Below are positions 18,002 to 27,158 of a DNA stretch of 64,000 nt, one piece after another (position 1 is the stretch's first letter; the number at the start of each line of letters is the position of its first letter). A program made the translations under genes and the position numbers. This DNA comes from Streptomyces exfoliatus (GTDB lineage: Bacteria > Actinomycetota > Actinomycetes > Streptomycetales > Streptomycetaceae), in the NCBI RefSeq assembly GCF_000725545.1, contig NZ_JNZP01000029.1:1-64000 (forward strand), written 5' to 3'. The notes beneath the pieces are model-generated. The model made no database searches. It saw only the letters and a list, made by a program, of their open reading frames with translations, and was not told where the DNA came from.

Positions 18002-18260
18002 ATGGAAATCCTGGCGTCCCTGCGTAGCGATGACCATTGGCTGACCGAACGGGCTGCCGCGTGGAACTCCGCGTGGGCCCGCCGACTGTTGCGGCCGGTC
18101 GAGAAAGCCGCCGAGCACACGAAACTGTGGTGGGCAGCCGCCGTGATCGTGGCGCCGGGCGGCGGCTGGACCGCAAGGCCGCCGTTGCTGGGGCCACCGC
18201 CATGGCGGTGACGGAGCTGATGGCCTGGGCGCAGCCGCCCTGGTCCGGGCGACGCCTCGC
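18002..18260 (+). pseudogene. PAP2-type phosphatase N-terminal remnant
   Basis: The first ~60 residues read like the start of a PAP2-like membrane phosphatase (DDHWLTERAAAWNSAWARRL, then EKAAEHTKLWWAAAVIVA). The frame then shifts near 18165: continuation as TARKAAVAGATAMAVTELMA is in another frame. The coding signal stops near 18240, before any of the catalytic KxxxxxxRP, PSGH or SRxxxxxHxxxD motifs. It is therefore both frameshifted and truncated. Confidence 0.6.
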
Positions 18261-18380
18261 CCCGTTGTCCGCCTCATGGGATGACCACAAGCCGCTGCGG
18301 TTTGAAGGGCGCGGGGTAGGCGGACGAGTGCCTGGGTGCGGCCATGTGGGACCGGGAGAACACTGGGAGTGAGCCCAAAG

Positions 18381-18450
18381 GAGGGCCCGCAGGTGCTGAG
18401 CGCGCCTGCGGGCCCTCGTCGCGTTCCCCGTGAACACGGGGAACGCGACG
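18381..18450. terminator. two adjacent perfect stem-loops
   Basis: A 13-base-pair stem (18381-18393 with 18405-18417, 11-base loop) is followed directly by a 34-base palindrome (18417-18432 with 18435-18450, AA centre). They share one base. Neither has a T run. They lie between gene remnants on opposite strands and would work in both directions. Confidence 0.55.
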
Positions 18451-18479
18451 TCCTGCCGGGTCCGTCGGTGGCTCGGCGG

Positions 18480-18768
18480 CGTTGGCAAGGGCACAGCCGA
18501 GATCCTCACGGGGTCGTACGCGTCTAGGTGGGTCGTACACGTGGAAGGTGCTCGTGGACTGGGACATGCGCCGGGCTGTGATCGCGCGGGGGTCGTTCCG
18601 CGGGCGCGGTCGCGCAGGATGCGTCCGGTTCTTCCCGCCGAGGATCCGGCAGACCATGGTCTCCTCCATCGCGGCGAGTGCGCCGACCGTGTAGAGCCCA
18701 TACCGCTCGAGTGCTGCGGCCTGGGCCGGGCCGATGCCGTGCAGCGCCTTGACCGGGAGGGGGCCATG
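18480..18768 (-). pseudogene. Y-family DNA polymerase fragment
   Basis: A leftward fragment of about 60 residues matches the thumb/helix-hairpin-helix part of DinB-type polymerases: VKALHGIGPAQAAALERYGL, then YTVGALAAMEETMVCRILGG, then ITARRMSQSTSTFHVYDP. The palm with the catalytic Asp/Glu residues is absent upstream and the little-finger domain is lost by frameshift. It is a dead relic of a translesion polymerase gene. Confidence 0.6.
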
Positions 18769-18865
18769 AATGCCTCGACGGCGCGGTGGTCGGGCAAGTG
18801 CAGGACCCCGGAGCTGCCGACGTGGGCGGAAGCGGTCGCCCTTCGCCCAGGTGTCGGCTACGCCG

Positions 18866-18980
18866 ATGCTGTACCTGCTCTCCACCGGAGTCCGGAGTGC
18901 TGCTTCTCGTCGTCGCCGTGCTGTACCTGCTGGTGCGCTCGATACGGCACTCGCGCCGAGGCCGGCCCACCGCGTTCTGA
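18866..18980 (+). pseudogene. tiny membrane protein broken by 7-bp duplication
   Basis: From ATG the frame reads MLYLLSTGV and is then shifted by a tandem CCGGAGT CCGGAGT (18885-18898). Removing one copy gives a 35-residue single-span protein: MLYLLSTG, then VLLLVVAVLYLLVRSI, then RHSRRGRPTAF and a stop. The duplication is the only lesion seen. Confidence 0.4.
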
Positions 18981-19082
18981 CGGTGGGGGCGGCCCACCAC
19001 GTCTCGTGGGAGTGGCCCACCGGCCCACGCGCAGTCCTCCGGGTGGCCGGCGAGTGGGTGAGGCGGCCCACACCTTGAGCGC

Positions 19083-19964
19083 TCAGTGAGCGGCGAGAAG
19101 GATGGCGATGTAGTGGGCGGTGAAGGCTGCCACTGTCAGTGTGTGGAAAACCTCATGGAAGCCGAACCAGCGGGGTGAGGGGTTGGGGCGCTGGAGGGCG
19201 TAGACGACCGCGCCCGCGCTGTAGAGAAGCCCGCCGATCACGACCAGGGAGACTACGGCCGCCCCGCCGCTGTGCAGGAAGTCGGGCAGGTATCGCACGG
19301 GCGCCCAGCCCAAGGCCAGGTAGCAGGGGGTGTACAGCCAGCGGGGAGCTCCGACCCACAGGACACGGAAGGCGATGCCGACCAGCGCGCCTGCCCACAC
19401 GATCCATAGCAGGAGGGTCCACTGGCCCGGGGAGAGCAGGAGAACAGCCAGCGGAGTACACGTGCCGGCGATGATCAGGAAGATGTTGGCGTGGTCGAGG
19501 CGGCGCAGAACGGCCTCACCGAGGGGTCCCCAGGTGCCGAGGTGGTAGACGGCGCTGGTCCCGAACAGCAGCCAGGCCGTGACGGAGTACACGGTGCAGG
19601 CCAACACGGCCTGTGGCGTCCCTGCCAGGCAGACGAGGACGATGCCCGCTGCCAGCGACGTGGGGACCATGCCGGCGTGAAGCCAGCCGCGCAGCCTCGG
19701 CTTGATCGGGTCCACCAGATCGGCTGCCCGCTCGACCAGATCGGCCACCGGGCGGGAGTCCTCGGCGGCCCCGTCTCGCTGCGGTCCCGAAGAATGGCCG
19801 ATCGAGTCGCGGCCCTTGACCGTCGGCGGGGAAGGGACACTGCGGGCTTCGGCGTCGTCTCGGGACACTGCTTCCCCTCCCGGATCGGACTGCTGGGCGT
19901 CACGGGCAGCCATGTGCACATGGTAGGAACCCGACCGTGACGGGAGCCCGAGGTCCCCCTTCAT
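19083..19964 (-). CDS. hemolysin III / PAQR-family membrane protein
   Basis: A 293-residue protein with a long polar N-terminus (about 90 residues, low complexity) and seven membrane helices. Family marks (PF03006) are LFGTSAVYHLG with the conserved His at the end of a helix, RRLDHANIFLIIAGTCTP with the conserved Asp-His, and near the C-terminus GFHEVFHTLTVAAFTAHY with the paired His residues. In PAQR proteins these His residues bind zinc. Bacterial members may act in membrane lipid homeostasis; haemolysis is not implied. The first ATG lacks a clear ribosome binding site, so translation could start further in, for example at MAARDAQQ. Confidence 0.85.
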   Translation of the reverse strand: MKGDLGLPSRSGSYHVHMAARDAQQSDPGGEAVSRDDAEARSVPSPPTVKGRDSIGHSSGPQRDGAAEDSRPVADLVERAADLVDPIKPRLRGWLHAGMVPTSLAAGIVLVCLAGTPQAVLACTVYSVTAWLLFGTSAVYHLGTWGPLGEAVLRRLDHANIFLIIAGTCTPLAVLLLSPGQWTLLLWIVWAGALVGIAFRVLWVGAPRWLYTPCYLALGWAPVRYLPDFLHSGGAAVVSLVVIGGLLYSAGAVVYALQRPNPSPRWFGFHEVFHTLTVAAFTAHYIAILLAAH

Positions 19965-20218
19965 CGCGTAGCCGGTTCCGTCACCCTACGATCCCGACGG
20001 TCTGGAGAAGAGCGAGCCGGCCACGTAGCCGTCGCCCCGCAGGCTGGTTTCGAGGACACTTGTAGACGGGCACATACGGGCTCCGATCCCCCGGAGTGAT
20101 CCGGGTCCGTGGGCGCGGGACGGTCCGCGTGGGGGTGGTGACTTCCGTCCCGGACTCGCGGCGCCCGCCCCGACAGAGGGTGCGCTGTTCATGGGGTCCG
20201 GCACAGGAGGTGCCAGAT

Positions 20219-21133
20219 ATGGAGCACAGTCAGGACAGTCTGGCTCAGCCCAAGTCGCGGGGGCGGCGTGTGGCCGACAGCCGTGCGGTGGAGGTCGCGT
20301 CCAGGGTCGGGCTCTGTGCCCGGGGAGTGATCTACGTGCTGGTGGGAATTCTGGCCGTGCGGATCGGCCTCGGCAGCGACAGCGGCCAGGAGGCCGACCG
20401 GTCCGGAGCAGTGGGGACGCTCGGCGAGCAGCCGTTCGGCCGGGCTCTGCTGTGGGCGCTGGTGGTGGGGCTGGCGGCGATGACGCTGTGGCGGCTGTGC
20501 GAGGCGGCGTTCGGGCAGACGGTGGAGGGCGGGGAGAAGTGGTCTCGCCGTCTGGGTTCTATGGGGATGGCGGTTTTCTACGCCGTGATCTGTGTCGGCG
20601 TGGTGCAGACGGCGCTGGTAGGCGGTTCCGCCGGGGGCCGCCCCGGTGACGAGACGTCGAAGGAGTACACCGCCAGGGTGCTGGAGTGGCCGGGCGGCCG
20701 GGTGATCGTCGGCGTGTTCGGAGCCGTGCTGATCGTCGTGGGCGTGGTGATCCTGGTGCGCAGCGTGATGAGGAAGTTCGAGAAGAACCTCCGTATGGAG
20801 GAGATGCGCCCGGCGACGCGGCGGGTCGTCGCGTTCCTGGGCATCGTCGGCGGGGTGGCGTGTGGCGTGGTCGCGGCGGGGGCCGGCCTGTCCGTCCTGC
20901 TGGCCGCGGTGCGATACGACCCCGGCCAGGCCAAAGGCCTGGACGAGACCTTGCGTTCGTTCGCCGCGACCCCCGCAGGGCCCGCCCTGCTGATCGCCGC
21001 CGCCGTGGGCCTCCTGCTGTTCGGCCTGTACTCGTTCTGCGAAGCCCGCTGGCGCAAGGCCGCCGAGCACAGGACTCCGAAGGAACAGCCGGCCGGGGCT
21101 ACAGGTTCGGGGACACGCCCCGGTGCGCCCTAG
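20219..21133 (+). CDS. DUF1206 membrane protein
   Basis: A 304-residue protein from an ATG with GGAGGT eight bases upstream. It has six membrane helices arranged as three pairs, each starting with the DUF1206 (PF06724) pattern: VGLCARGVIYVLVGILAVRI, then GMAVFYAVICVGVVQTAL and a third pair near VAFLGIVGGVACGVVAAGAG. Polar loops carry GEQPFGRALLWAL and the family's conserved YSFCEARWR near the end. Function is unknown; members are common in actinobacteria. It stands alone, with an IS relic starting about 35 bases downstream. Confidence 0.9.
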   Translation: MEHSQDSLAQPKSRGRRVADSRAVEVASRVGLCARGVIYVLVGILAVRIGLGSDSGQEADRSGAVGTLGEQPFGRALLWALVVGLAAMTLWRLCEAAFGQTVEGGEKWSRRLGSMGMAVFYAVICVGVVQTALVGGSAGGRPGDETSKEYTARVLEWPGGRVIVGVFGAVLIVVGVVILVRSVMRKFEKNLRMEEMRPATRRVVAFLGIVGGVACGVVAAGAGLSVLLAAVRYDPGQAKGLDETLRSFAATPAGPALLIAAAVGLLLFGLYSFCEARWRKAAEHRTPKEQPAGATGSGTRPGAP

Positions 21134-21169
21134 GGGGTGTCTTTCCGATCATCGGATCGTGGTCCGGTC

Positions 21170-21669
21170 GTGAGGGTCGGCGAGATTTCTGACGCCACCT
21201 GGGCGGTGGTTGAACCGTTGCTGCCGTCTGGGGGCCGGGCCCGGGGGCGGTGGCGGGATCACCGGCACGTGCTTGAGGGCATCGTGTTCAAGTTCCGCAC
21301 CGGTCTGCCCTGGAGGGACCTGCCCGAGCGGTTCGGTCCCTGGCAGACCGTCCATGGACGGTTCGCCCGCTGGGCCGCGGACGGCACCTTCGACCGCCCG
21401 CTGTCCGCCGCTCAGTCCCGGGCGGAGGTGGACTGGCTGGTCGCGATCGACTCCACGATCGTGCGGGCCACCAGCTCGCCGGCCGGAAGCGGTGCCGGGA
21501 ACGGCGCTGCGGCTTCGACAAGGCCGCCTACCGGCGTCGCAACGTCGTGGAACGCTGCTTCCACCGGCTCAAGCAATGGCGTGGCATCGCCACCGGCTAC
21601 GACAAGCGTCCCGACCGCTACCTCGCCGCCGTCACCCTCGCCAGCACCCTCATCTGGCTCGACACATGA
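21170..21669 (+). pseudogene. IS5-type transposase relic 2
   Basis: It starts normally at a GTG (VRVGEISDATWAVVEPLLP), runs through HRHVLEGIVFKFRTGLPWRD and VDWLVAIDSTIVRA with the first catalytic Asp, then jumps. About 130 residues of the catalytic core are deleted. In another frame the end reads YRRRNVVERCFHRLKQWRG and RYLAAVTLASTLIWLDT. It is a deletion derivative that cannot transpose by itself. Confidence 0.85.
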
Positions 21670-21686
21670 TCGCCAAGATGGCCCCT

Positions 21687-22514
21687 GGGGCGCGTATCGA
21701 GACGTGATCAATTTGCGGGATGTGCCTCCGCGGCACGGTCCGGTTGTATAGACGGTCTTACGTGACGCGCGTGCGACTGACCGATCCCGATTGGGAATTC
21801 ATCGAGCCGTACCTGCCGATCGGCGAGTACGGCCCGTACCCCGAGCGACTGCGGCAGCAGTTCGAGGGCTTGATCTGGCGGTTCAGGACGGGCGGGCAGT
21901 GGCGGGAGATGCCGACGGGTTCGGCGCCTGGTCGACCGTCCACAACCGCTTCCGGCAGTGGCGTGACGCCTGTCTCTTCGAGGCCCTGCTGGAGGGCCTG
22001 ATCACGGAAGAACGAGACCGAAAGTGATCCCGCGCTGGAAGAACGCCGACGCGTCCGGCGTCGGCGGAAACTCCGGCAGAAGGCCGCCCTCCTCGGACGT
22101 TCCAGAGGCGGGCAGACCAGCCCGTCCTGAGGAAGGTGCGGGTACGCGGGCCCGTCGGCCGACCCGGCGTCCGGCCGGACGCGGTCGCCGGGGACAAGGC
22201 GTACCCGTCCCGCGGAAACCGCGCCCACCTGCGCAAACGCCGTATCAAGGCGGTCATCCCGGAGAAGAAGGACCAGGCCGCCAACCGGAAGAAGAAGGGC
22301 TCCGGAGGTGGCCGACCCGTCAGCCACGACGCCGATCTCCACAAGGAGCGGAACACCGTCGAGTACCTGATCAACAGGCTCAAGCATGGCGAGGCAACGC
22401 CACCCGATACGACAAATGCCGACAGCTACCTCGCCGGTCTCCACCTGCGCGCCTCGATGATCTGGATCAAGGACCTCACCAGGACCACCCGATGATCACG
22501 ACTCGATATGCCCC
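21687..22514 (+). mobile_element. IS5-type element, degenerate (relic 3)
   Basis: Imperfect terminal inverted repeats are visible at 21687-21710 and 22493-22514 (GGGGC...ATCGAG(A/T)CGTGATCA). Between them the transposase starts at about 21760 (VRLTDPDWEFIEPYLPIG), loses frame near 21920, and resumes as VAGDKAYPSRGNRAHLRKRR and RNTVEYLINRLKHGE in other frames. It ends as LAGLHLRASMIWIKDLTRTT. Part of the catalytic core with the first Asp is missing. It abuts relic 2 with an 18-base gap. Confidence 0.8.
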
Positions 22515-22562
22515 TAGGTGACGCGCTGAGGGACCGGACGCCAAGGGCGGGCAGGAGTTGGG

Positions 22563-24833
22563 TCAACGGTCAACCAGCCGTGGACGCGGGGCCTCACCCG
22601 TGGATTCCGCGTCGGTGTCGTCGGTGCCGACCGGGCCGCGGGGAAGCATCCGGTCCAGCCACTTCGGCAGCCACCAGTTGGTCCGGCCGAGGAGCGTCAT
22701 GGTCGCCGGTACCAGCACCATGCGTACGACCGTGGCGTCGATGAAGATCGCGGTGGCCAGGCCGAGCCCGAACATTTTGGTGGAGGGGTCCTCTGCGACG
22801 GCGAAGGACAGGAAGACCGCCACCATGATGAGGGCGGCCGAGGTGATGATCCGGGCGGTGCGCGAGACGCCCTCAACGATCGCCGTGCCGTTGTCGCCGG
22901 TGCGCAGGTACTCCTCGCGTACGCGGGAGAGGAGGAACACCTCGTAGTCCATCGACAGGCCGAACAGGATGGCGAAGAGGAACATCGGGATGAACGACAC
23001 GATCGGAACCGTCGCTTCCAGCCCGATGAGTGCGCCTCCCCAGCCCCATTGGAAGACCGCGACCATGATGCCGTAGGCCGCGCCGATGCTCAGCAGATTC
23101 AGCAGCACCGCCTTGAGCGGTACGAGTATCGAGCGGAAGACCAGCATCAGCAGCAGGAACGACATCGCCAGCACGGCGGCGACGAACACCGGCAGGCGTT
23201 GGCTGGTGCGTTGGCCCACATCGGACAGGCTCGCGGCCGCGCCGCCGACGTGGGCCCTGGCCGGGCCGTGCCCGATCGCCGTGGGCAGCACCTCGGTGCG
23301 CAGCCGGGCGATGGTGTCGGCCGTGGCCTTGTCCTGAGGGCTGGTGGTCGGGAACACCACGAGGGTCGCGATGCCGGTGGCCCGATCGATGTGCGTCGGC
23401 GCGACGGATGCGATGCCCGGATCCGCAGCGACCGTTGCGACGAGTCGGTCCAGCACTCCCGGATCACCGGTGGGGTCCGCGGCGATGACGAGGGGACCGT
23501 TGGTGCCCGGGCCGAACCCCTCGGCGACGAGGTCGTAGGCCCGGCGCTCGGTACGGCTGTGGGGCAGTGAGCCGTCGTCGGGCAGGCCGACGCGCAGGCC
23601 GAGCACGGGCAGCGTCGCGGTCAGCAGCAGCCCCGCCGCGCCGACCGCGTACGGCACCGGGTGCCGGCCGACGTGCCCGATCCAGCGACGCCACCCGGCG
23701 GCGTGGGCGGCGCCTGCCGCCGGGTCCCGCCGCAGTGCGAGTCGGCCCGGCTTCCTGGTCTGCAGAGCCCGGCCGATCCGGCCGGCCCGGGCCAGGCGCG
23801 GGCCCGCCGCGCCGAGGAAGGCCGGCAGCAGCGTCACCGACGCGAGCACCATGATCAGGACGACGATCGAGACGGCAAGCCCGCCCACCGTCATGAACGG
23901 CACGTTCGCGACCGCCAGGCCGAGGATCGACACGACGACGGTGCCGCCGGCGAAGACCACCGGCCGCCCCGCCGTGGCCACCGCTCGTCCGGCCGCCTCG
24001 TGCGGATCGAGCCCGCCCGCGAGGTACTCCCGGTGCCTGGCGAGCACGAACAGCGCGTAGTCGATGCCCACTCCGAGCCCGACCATGCTGCCCAGGACCG
24101 GTGCGAAGGTCGGCACGTCCGTGACCCCCGCCAGCACCGTCATCGTGGCGACCCCGACGGTCAGCCCGAAGACCGCCATGCCGATCGGCAGCGCGGCGGC
24201 GACGAGCGAACCGAACGCCAGGAACAGGATCGCGGCCGCGGCGAGGAGGCCGATCAGCTCGCTCACGCCGCCGTCGGGGTCGGAGAAGGCGTAGAAGAGG
24301 TTCCCGCCCATCTCGATGCGCAGGGGCAGTTCGGCGCGCAGCCGGTCGCCGAGATCGACGAGGGCGTCAAGGTCTTCGGCCGACAGCCGACTCTGGTCGG
24401 GGTACTGCACCCGGACGACCGCGATCCGCCCGTCTGCCGAAACGAGACCGCCGCGCACGGCGGTGTCCCCGCCCGCGTCCAGCGCCCCCGCCGGGTCGCT
24501 CGTGCCGAGCACGTGCGGCAGCCGCTTCACCTCGGCCCGCAGCCGCGTGAGAGCGGTGCGCGCGCCGTCGTCGTCGAAGAACGTCGCACCGTCGTCGAGG
24601 GGGGTGACGACCACTTGGGCGGTCATCCCCTCCTGGCCGGTGCCTGCCCGCTCGATCAGTTCCGCGGCCCGTCGGGAGTCCAGTCCCGGAGCGGTCATCG
24701 AGTCCGCGGTCCGCCCGCCGAAGGCGACGGCGGCGAGGACGGCGAGCGTTGCGGCGATCAGCCATGCCGCGATCACCCGCCAGGGATGGCGGGCGGCGCT
24801 TGCGCCCAGGCGCAACAGGGCTTTCGAGAGCAT
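22563..24833 (-). CDS. MMPL/RND-family exporter
   Basis: A 756-residue inner-membrane exporter of the MMPL class (PF03176), start ATG with GGAGGA upstream. Layout: one N-terminal helix (HPWRVIAAWLIAATLAVLAA), a ~150-residue periplasmic-type loop, five helices with SMVGLGVGIDYALFVLARHR, one more helix, a second loop, then five helices with FAILFGLSMDYEVFLLSRVR. The Asp-Tyr pairs in GIDYALF and SMDYEVF are the proton-relay motif of this family. Such proteins move lipids, drugs or siderophores by proton motive force. The gene is divergent from a two-component system, which probably controls it. The cluster is flanked by direct IS ends. Confidence 0.9.
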   Translation of the reverse strand: MLSKALLRLGASAARHPWRVIAAWLIAATLAVLAAVAFGGRTADSMTAPGLDSRRAAELIERAGTGQEGMTAQVVVTPLDDGATFFDDDGARTALTRLRAEVKRLPHVLGTSDPAGALDAGGDTAVRGGLVSADGRIAVVRVQYPDQSRLSAEDLDALVDLGDRLRAELPLRIEMGGNLFYAFSDPDGGVSELIGLLAAAAILFLAFGSLVAAALPIGMAVFGLTVGVATMTVLAGVTDVPTFAPVLGSMVGLGVGIDYALFVLARHREYLAGGLDPHEAAGRAVATAGRPVVFAGGTVVVSILGLAVANVPFMTVGGLAVSIVVLIMVLASVTLLPAFLGAAGPRLARAGRIGRALQTRKPGRLALRRDPAAGAAHAAGWRRWIGHVGRHPVPYAVGAAGLLLTATLPVLGLRVGLPDDGSLPHSRTERRAYDLVAEGFGPGTNGPLVIAADPTGDPGVLDRLVATVAADPGIASVAPTHIDRATGIATLVVFPTTSPQDKATADTIARLRTEVLPTAIGHGPARAHVGGAAASLSDVGQRTSQRLPVFVAAVLAMSFLLLMLVFRSILVPLKAVLLNLLSIGAAYGIMVAVFQWGWGGALIGLEATVPIVSFIPMFLFAILFGLSMDYEVFLLSRVREEYLRTGDNGTAIVEGVSRTARIITSAALIMVAVFLSFAVAEDPSTKMFGLGLATAIFIDATVVRMVLVPATMTLLGRTNWWLPKWLDRMLPRGPVGTDDTDAESTGEAPRPRLVDR

Positions 24834-25008
24834 CGGGTCCTCCAACCACCTCGTCGGCCGTCCTTGTACGGCCGCCGATACCGAGGCTCGTCGCCACGGC
24901 GCTCCGCGGCATCGGCCCGCGGGCCGCGGATCCGTCGGCCCCGGGGCGGAGTGACGACCCGTCCTTTCGGCCGATGCGCGGCACGCCGCGGTCCCTAGGC
25001 TGAGAACC

Positions 25009-26181
25009 GTGCTCCGAGACGACCTGCGAACCCTGTGGACCGAACCCCGGCCGCCCGATCCGCCCGCCCGGGTGCGGCGGGACTGGGCGCTGCTCGCCGT
25101 GGGCCTCGCCGGTGTGGCGCTGGAGGCCACCCTGCGCGAGAACGTCGTATGGCGGCCGGTGGCGGTGGTGCTCGCCGCATGGCTGTGCCTGCTGCCCCTG
25201 TGGCGCCGGACCCGCCCGCTGGCAATGGTGACGCTGGCGTTCGGCTCGATAGTGCTGCTTCCGGTGGCCTCGCTCGTCGCCGCACCGCCCGAGCCCGTCG
25301 GCCTGTACACCGGCATGGTCGTGCTCGTACTGGTGTACGCGCTGCCCCGGTGGGGATCGGGACGCGAGATCGTGCTGGGCGGCGCGGTGATCCTCGCGGC
25401 CGGCGCGCTGTGTTCCGTCACGGACGAGAGCCCGGTCTTCGAGAACGTCGTGGGCATCGTCTTCCTGCTGCTGCCCGGCGTGGTCGGGGCCGCCGTGCGG
25501 TTCCGTGTGACCGCTCGCGAGCGGCAGTTGGAGCAGGTGCGCTCCCGCGAGCGCGAGCAGCTCGCCCGGGAACTGCACGACACGGTGGCCCACCACGTGT
25601 CGGCCATGGTGATCATCGCTCAGGCGGGCCGGGTGCTCGCGGGCACCGACCCGTCCGCCGCCGTCGAGGCGCTGGAGGGGGTCGAGGAGGAAGGGGCGCG
25701 CACACTGGAGGAAATGCGCGCCATGGTCGCCGCGCTGCGCGACCGCGGGGTCGGCGCCGAGCTGGCGCCGCCTGCCGGTGTCGCGGATCTGGAGCGCCTG
25801 GTGCGCACCCCGGGTGGTCGCCTCAGGGTCGACCTGGGGCTCGACGGCGAGCTGGACGCGCTGCCCCCGGCCGTGGACGCGGCCGTCTACCGGATCGTGC
25901 AGGAGTCGGTGACCAACGCGCTGCGCCATGCGGTCGACGCGACCGAGCTCGTCGTCCGGGTCGCCGCGGAACGGCACACGGTACGGGTGAGCGTGCGCGA
26001 CAACGGCCGGCGCACCGGCCGGGGTCGCGACGGATACGGACTTACCGGATTGCGCGAGCGCGCGACGCTGCTCGGCGGCACACTACGAGCCGGCCCCGGT
26101 ACCGACCGGGGCTGGCATGTCGACGCCGAACTACCGAGAACGAGGAGCGAGAGCGGTGTCCATTCGCGTCCTCGTCGCTGA
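25009..26181 (+). CDS. NarL-type sensor histidine kinase
   Basis: A 390-residue membrane kinase from a GTG start. The N-terminal ~145 residues have four to five membrane helices (LLAVGLAGVALEATL, VAVVLAAWLCLLPLW, LAMVTLAFGSIVLLPVASLV, and more) with no large extracellular domain, so it probably senses a membrane signal. The HisKA_3 box is LARELHDTVAHHVSAMVI with the phospho-His at residue 190. The HATPase region ends with VSVRDNGRRTGRGRDGYGL. It overlaps the response regulator by 26 bases and diverges from the MMPL gene by 175 bases. A cell-envelope stress role is likely but inferred. Confidence 0.9.
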   Translation: MLRDDLRTLWTEPRPPDPPARVRRDWALLAVGLAGVALEATLRENVVWRPVAVVLAAWLCLLPLWRRTRPLAMVTLAFGSIVLLPVASLVAAPPEPVGLYTGMVVLVLVYALPRWGSGREIVLGGAVILAAGALCSVTDESPVFENVVGIVFLLLPGVVGAAVRFRVTARERQLEQVRSREREQLARELHDTVAHHVSAMVIIAQAGRVLAGTDPSAAVEALEGVEEEGARTLEEMRAMVAALRDRGVGAELAPPAGVADLERLVRTPGGRLRVDLGLDGELDALPPAVDAAVYRIVQESVTNALRHAVDATELVVRVAAERHTVRVSVRDNGRRTGRGRDGYGLTGLRERATLLGGTLRAGPGTDRGWHVDAELPRTRSESGVHSRPRR

Positions 26182-26818
26182 CGACCAGACGATCATCCGC
26201 ACCGGGTTGCGGATCATACTGAACGCCCAGCCCGGCATCGAGGTGGTCGGCGAGGCCGCCGACGGGCGGGAAGCGGTACGTCTGGCCCGCGAACTACGCC
26301 CCGACGTCTGCCTGTTCGACATCCGCATGCCCGTACTCGACGGGCTCGAGGCCACCCGGCTGGTCGCCGGCCCGGGCGTCGCCGACCCGCTGGCCGTGGT
26401 CGTCATCACCACGTTCGACCTCGACGAGTACGTCTACGGCTCGCTGCGTGCCGGCGCCCGCGGATTCCTCCTCAAGGACACGGGACCGGACCTTCTGGCG
26501 CAGGCCGTACGGTCGGCGTCCGACGGTGAGGCGCTCATCGCGCCCAGCGTCACCGTCCGTCTGCTCCAGGCATTCGCGGACCTGCCCGCCGGCCGGCCCG
26601 TGGTCCAGCCGGTCTCCCCCGTCACCGCCCGCGAGGAGCAGGTGCTCCTCGCCGTCGCTCGCGGGCTGACCAACACCGAGATCGCCGACGCACTGCACAT
26701 CAGCCTCAGCACGGTGAAGACGCATCTGGCCAGCCTGATGGCCAAACTCGGCGCCCGCAACCGGGTCGAGATCGCGATGTGGGCTTACGAAACGCGCCGT
26801 ATCCTCCCCGGAACCTGA
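26156..26818 (+). CDS. NarL/LuxR-type response regulator
   Basis: A 220-residue partner of the kinase. The GTG start has GAGGAG eight bases upstream, which decides it over an upstream ATG. The receiver domain shows VLVADDQTIIRTGLR with the acidic pair D9-D10, phospho-acceptor D55 in VCLFDIRMPVLDG, and the conserved Lys in FLLKDTG. The C-terminal LuxR helix-turn-helix is in VTAREEQVLLAVARGLTNTE and LHISLSTVKTHLASLMAKLG. It is complete and should bind promoters as a dimer, most likely that of the MMPL exporter. Confidence 0.92.
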   Translation: MSIRVLVADDQTIIRTGLRIILNAQPGIEVVGEAADGREAVRLARELRPDVCLFDIRMPVLDGLEATRLVAGPGVADPLAVVVITTFDLDEYVYGSLRAGARGFLLKDTGPDLLAQAVRSASDGEALIAPSVTVRLLQAFADLPAGRPVVQPVSPVTAREEQVLLAVARGLTNTEIADALHISLSTVKTHLASLMAKLGARNRVEIAMWAYETRRILPGT

Positions 26819-26944
26819 GCCGGGTGCCGGGCCATGTCCCATGAGTCCCCGCCCGGGCATCAGTGCACCGGTCGGCTCACGTCGGCTCCCCGTGCCTCAC
26901 CCGCCCCGGAGCGTGACGTACCAGGAGGCCGGAACTGGGACGGT

Positions 26945-27065
26945 GAGACACCCGATACGACAAGACTCCCGACAGCTACCTCGCCAGTCTCCACCTGCAC
27001 GCCTCGATGATCTGGATCAAAGACCTCACCAGGACCACCCGATGATCACGACTCGATACGCGCCC
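26945..27065 (+). mobile_element. IS5-type 3' end relic 4
   Basis: This is only the last ~35 codons and the right end of the element seen complete at 21687-22514. It reads SYLASLHLHASMIWIKDLTR and TTR, then the terminal repeat TGATCACGACTCGATACGCG. It is nearly identical to 22400-22514 and in the same orientation. Apart from it, 26819-27158 shows no gene. Confidence 0.8.
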
Positions 27066-27158
27066 TGGGAGGTGTGTCGTTCGAGGTCTCCCTCACCATG
27101 CGAAGGTGCGCGTGGAACTGTTGGATTTCCGTCATCCAGACCCGACTTCCGGGGTCCG

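Noticed and set aside
18417..18450. CRISPR-like repeat (CGTTCCCCGTG...CACGGGGAACG)
   Set aside because: It resembles type I-E repeats in base content, but there is only one copy, no spacer array and no cas gene.
24834..25616. N-terminal extension of the MMPL gene
   Set aside because: The extension is antisense to the kinase gene and lacks coding character. The ATG behind GGAGGA gives the normal protein.
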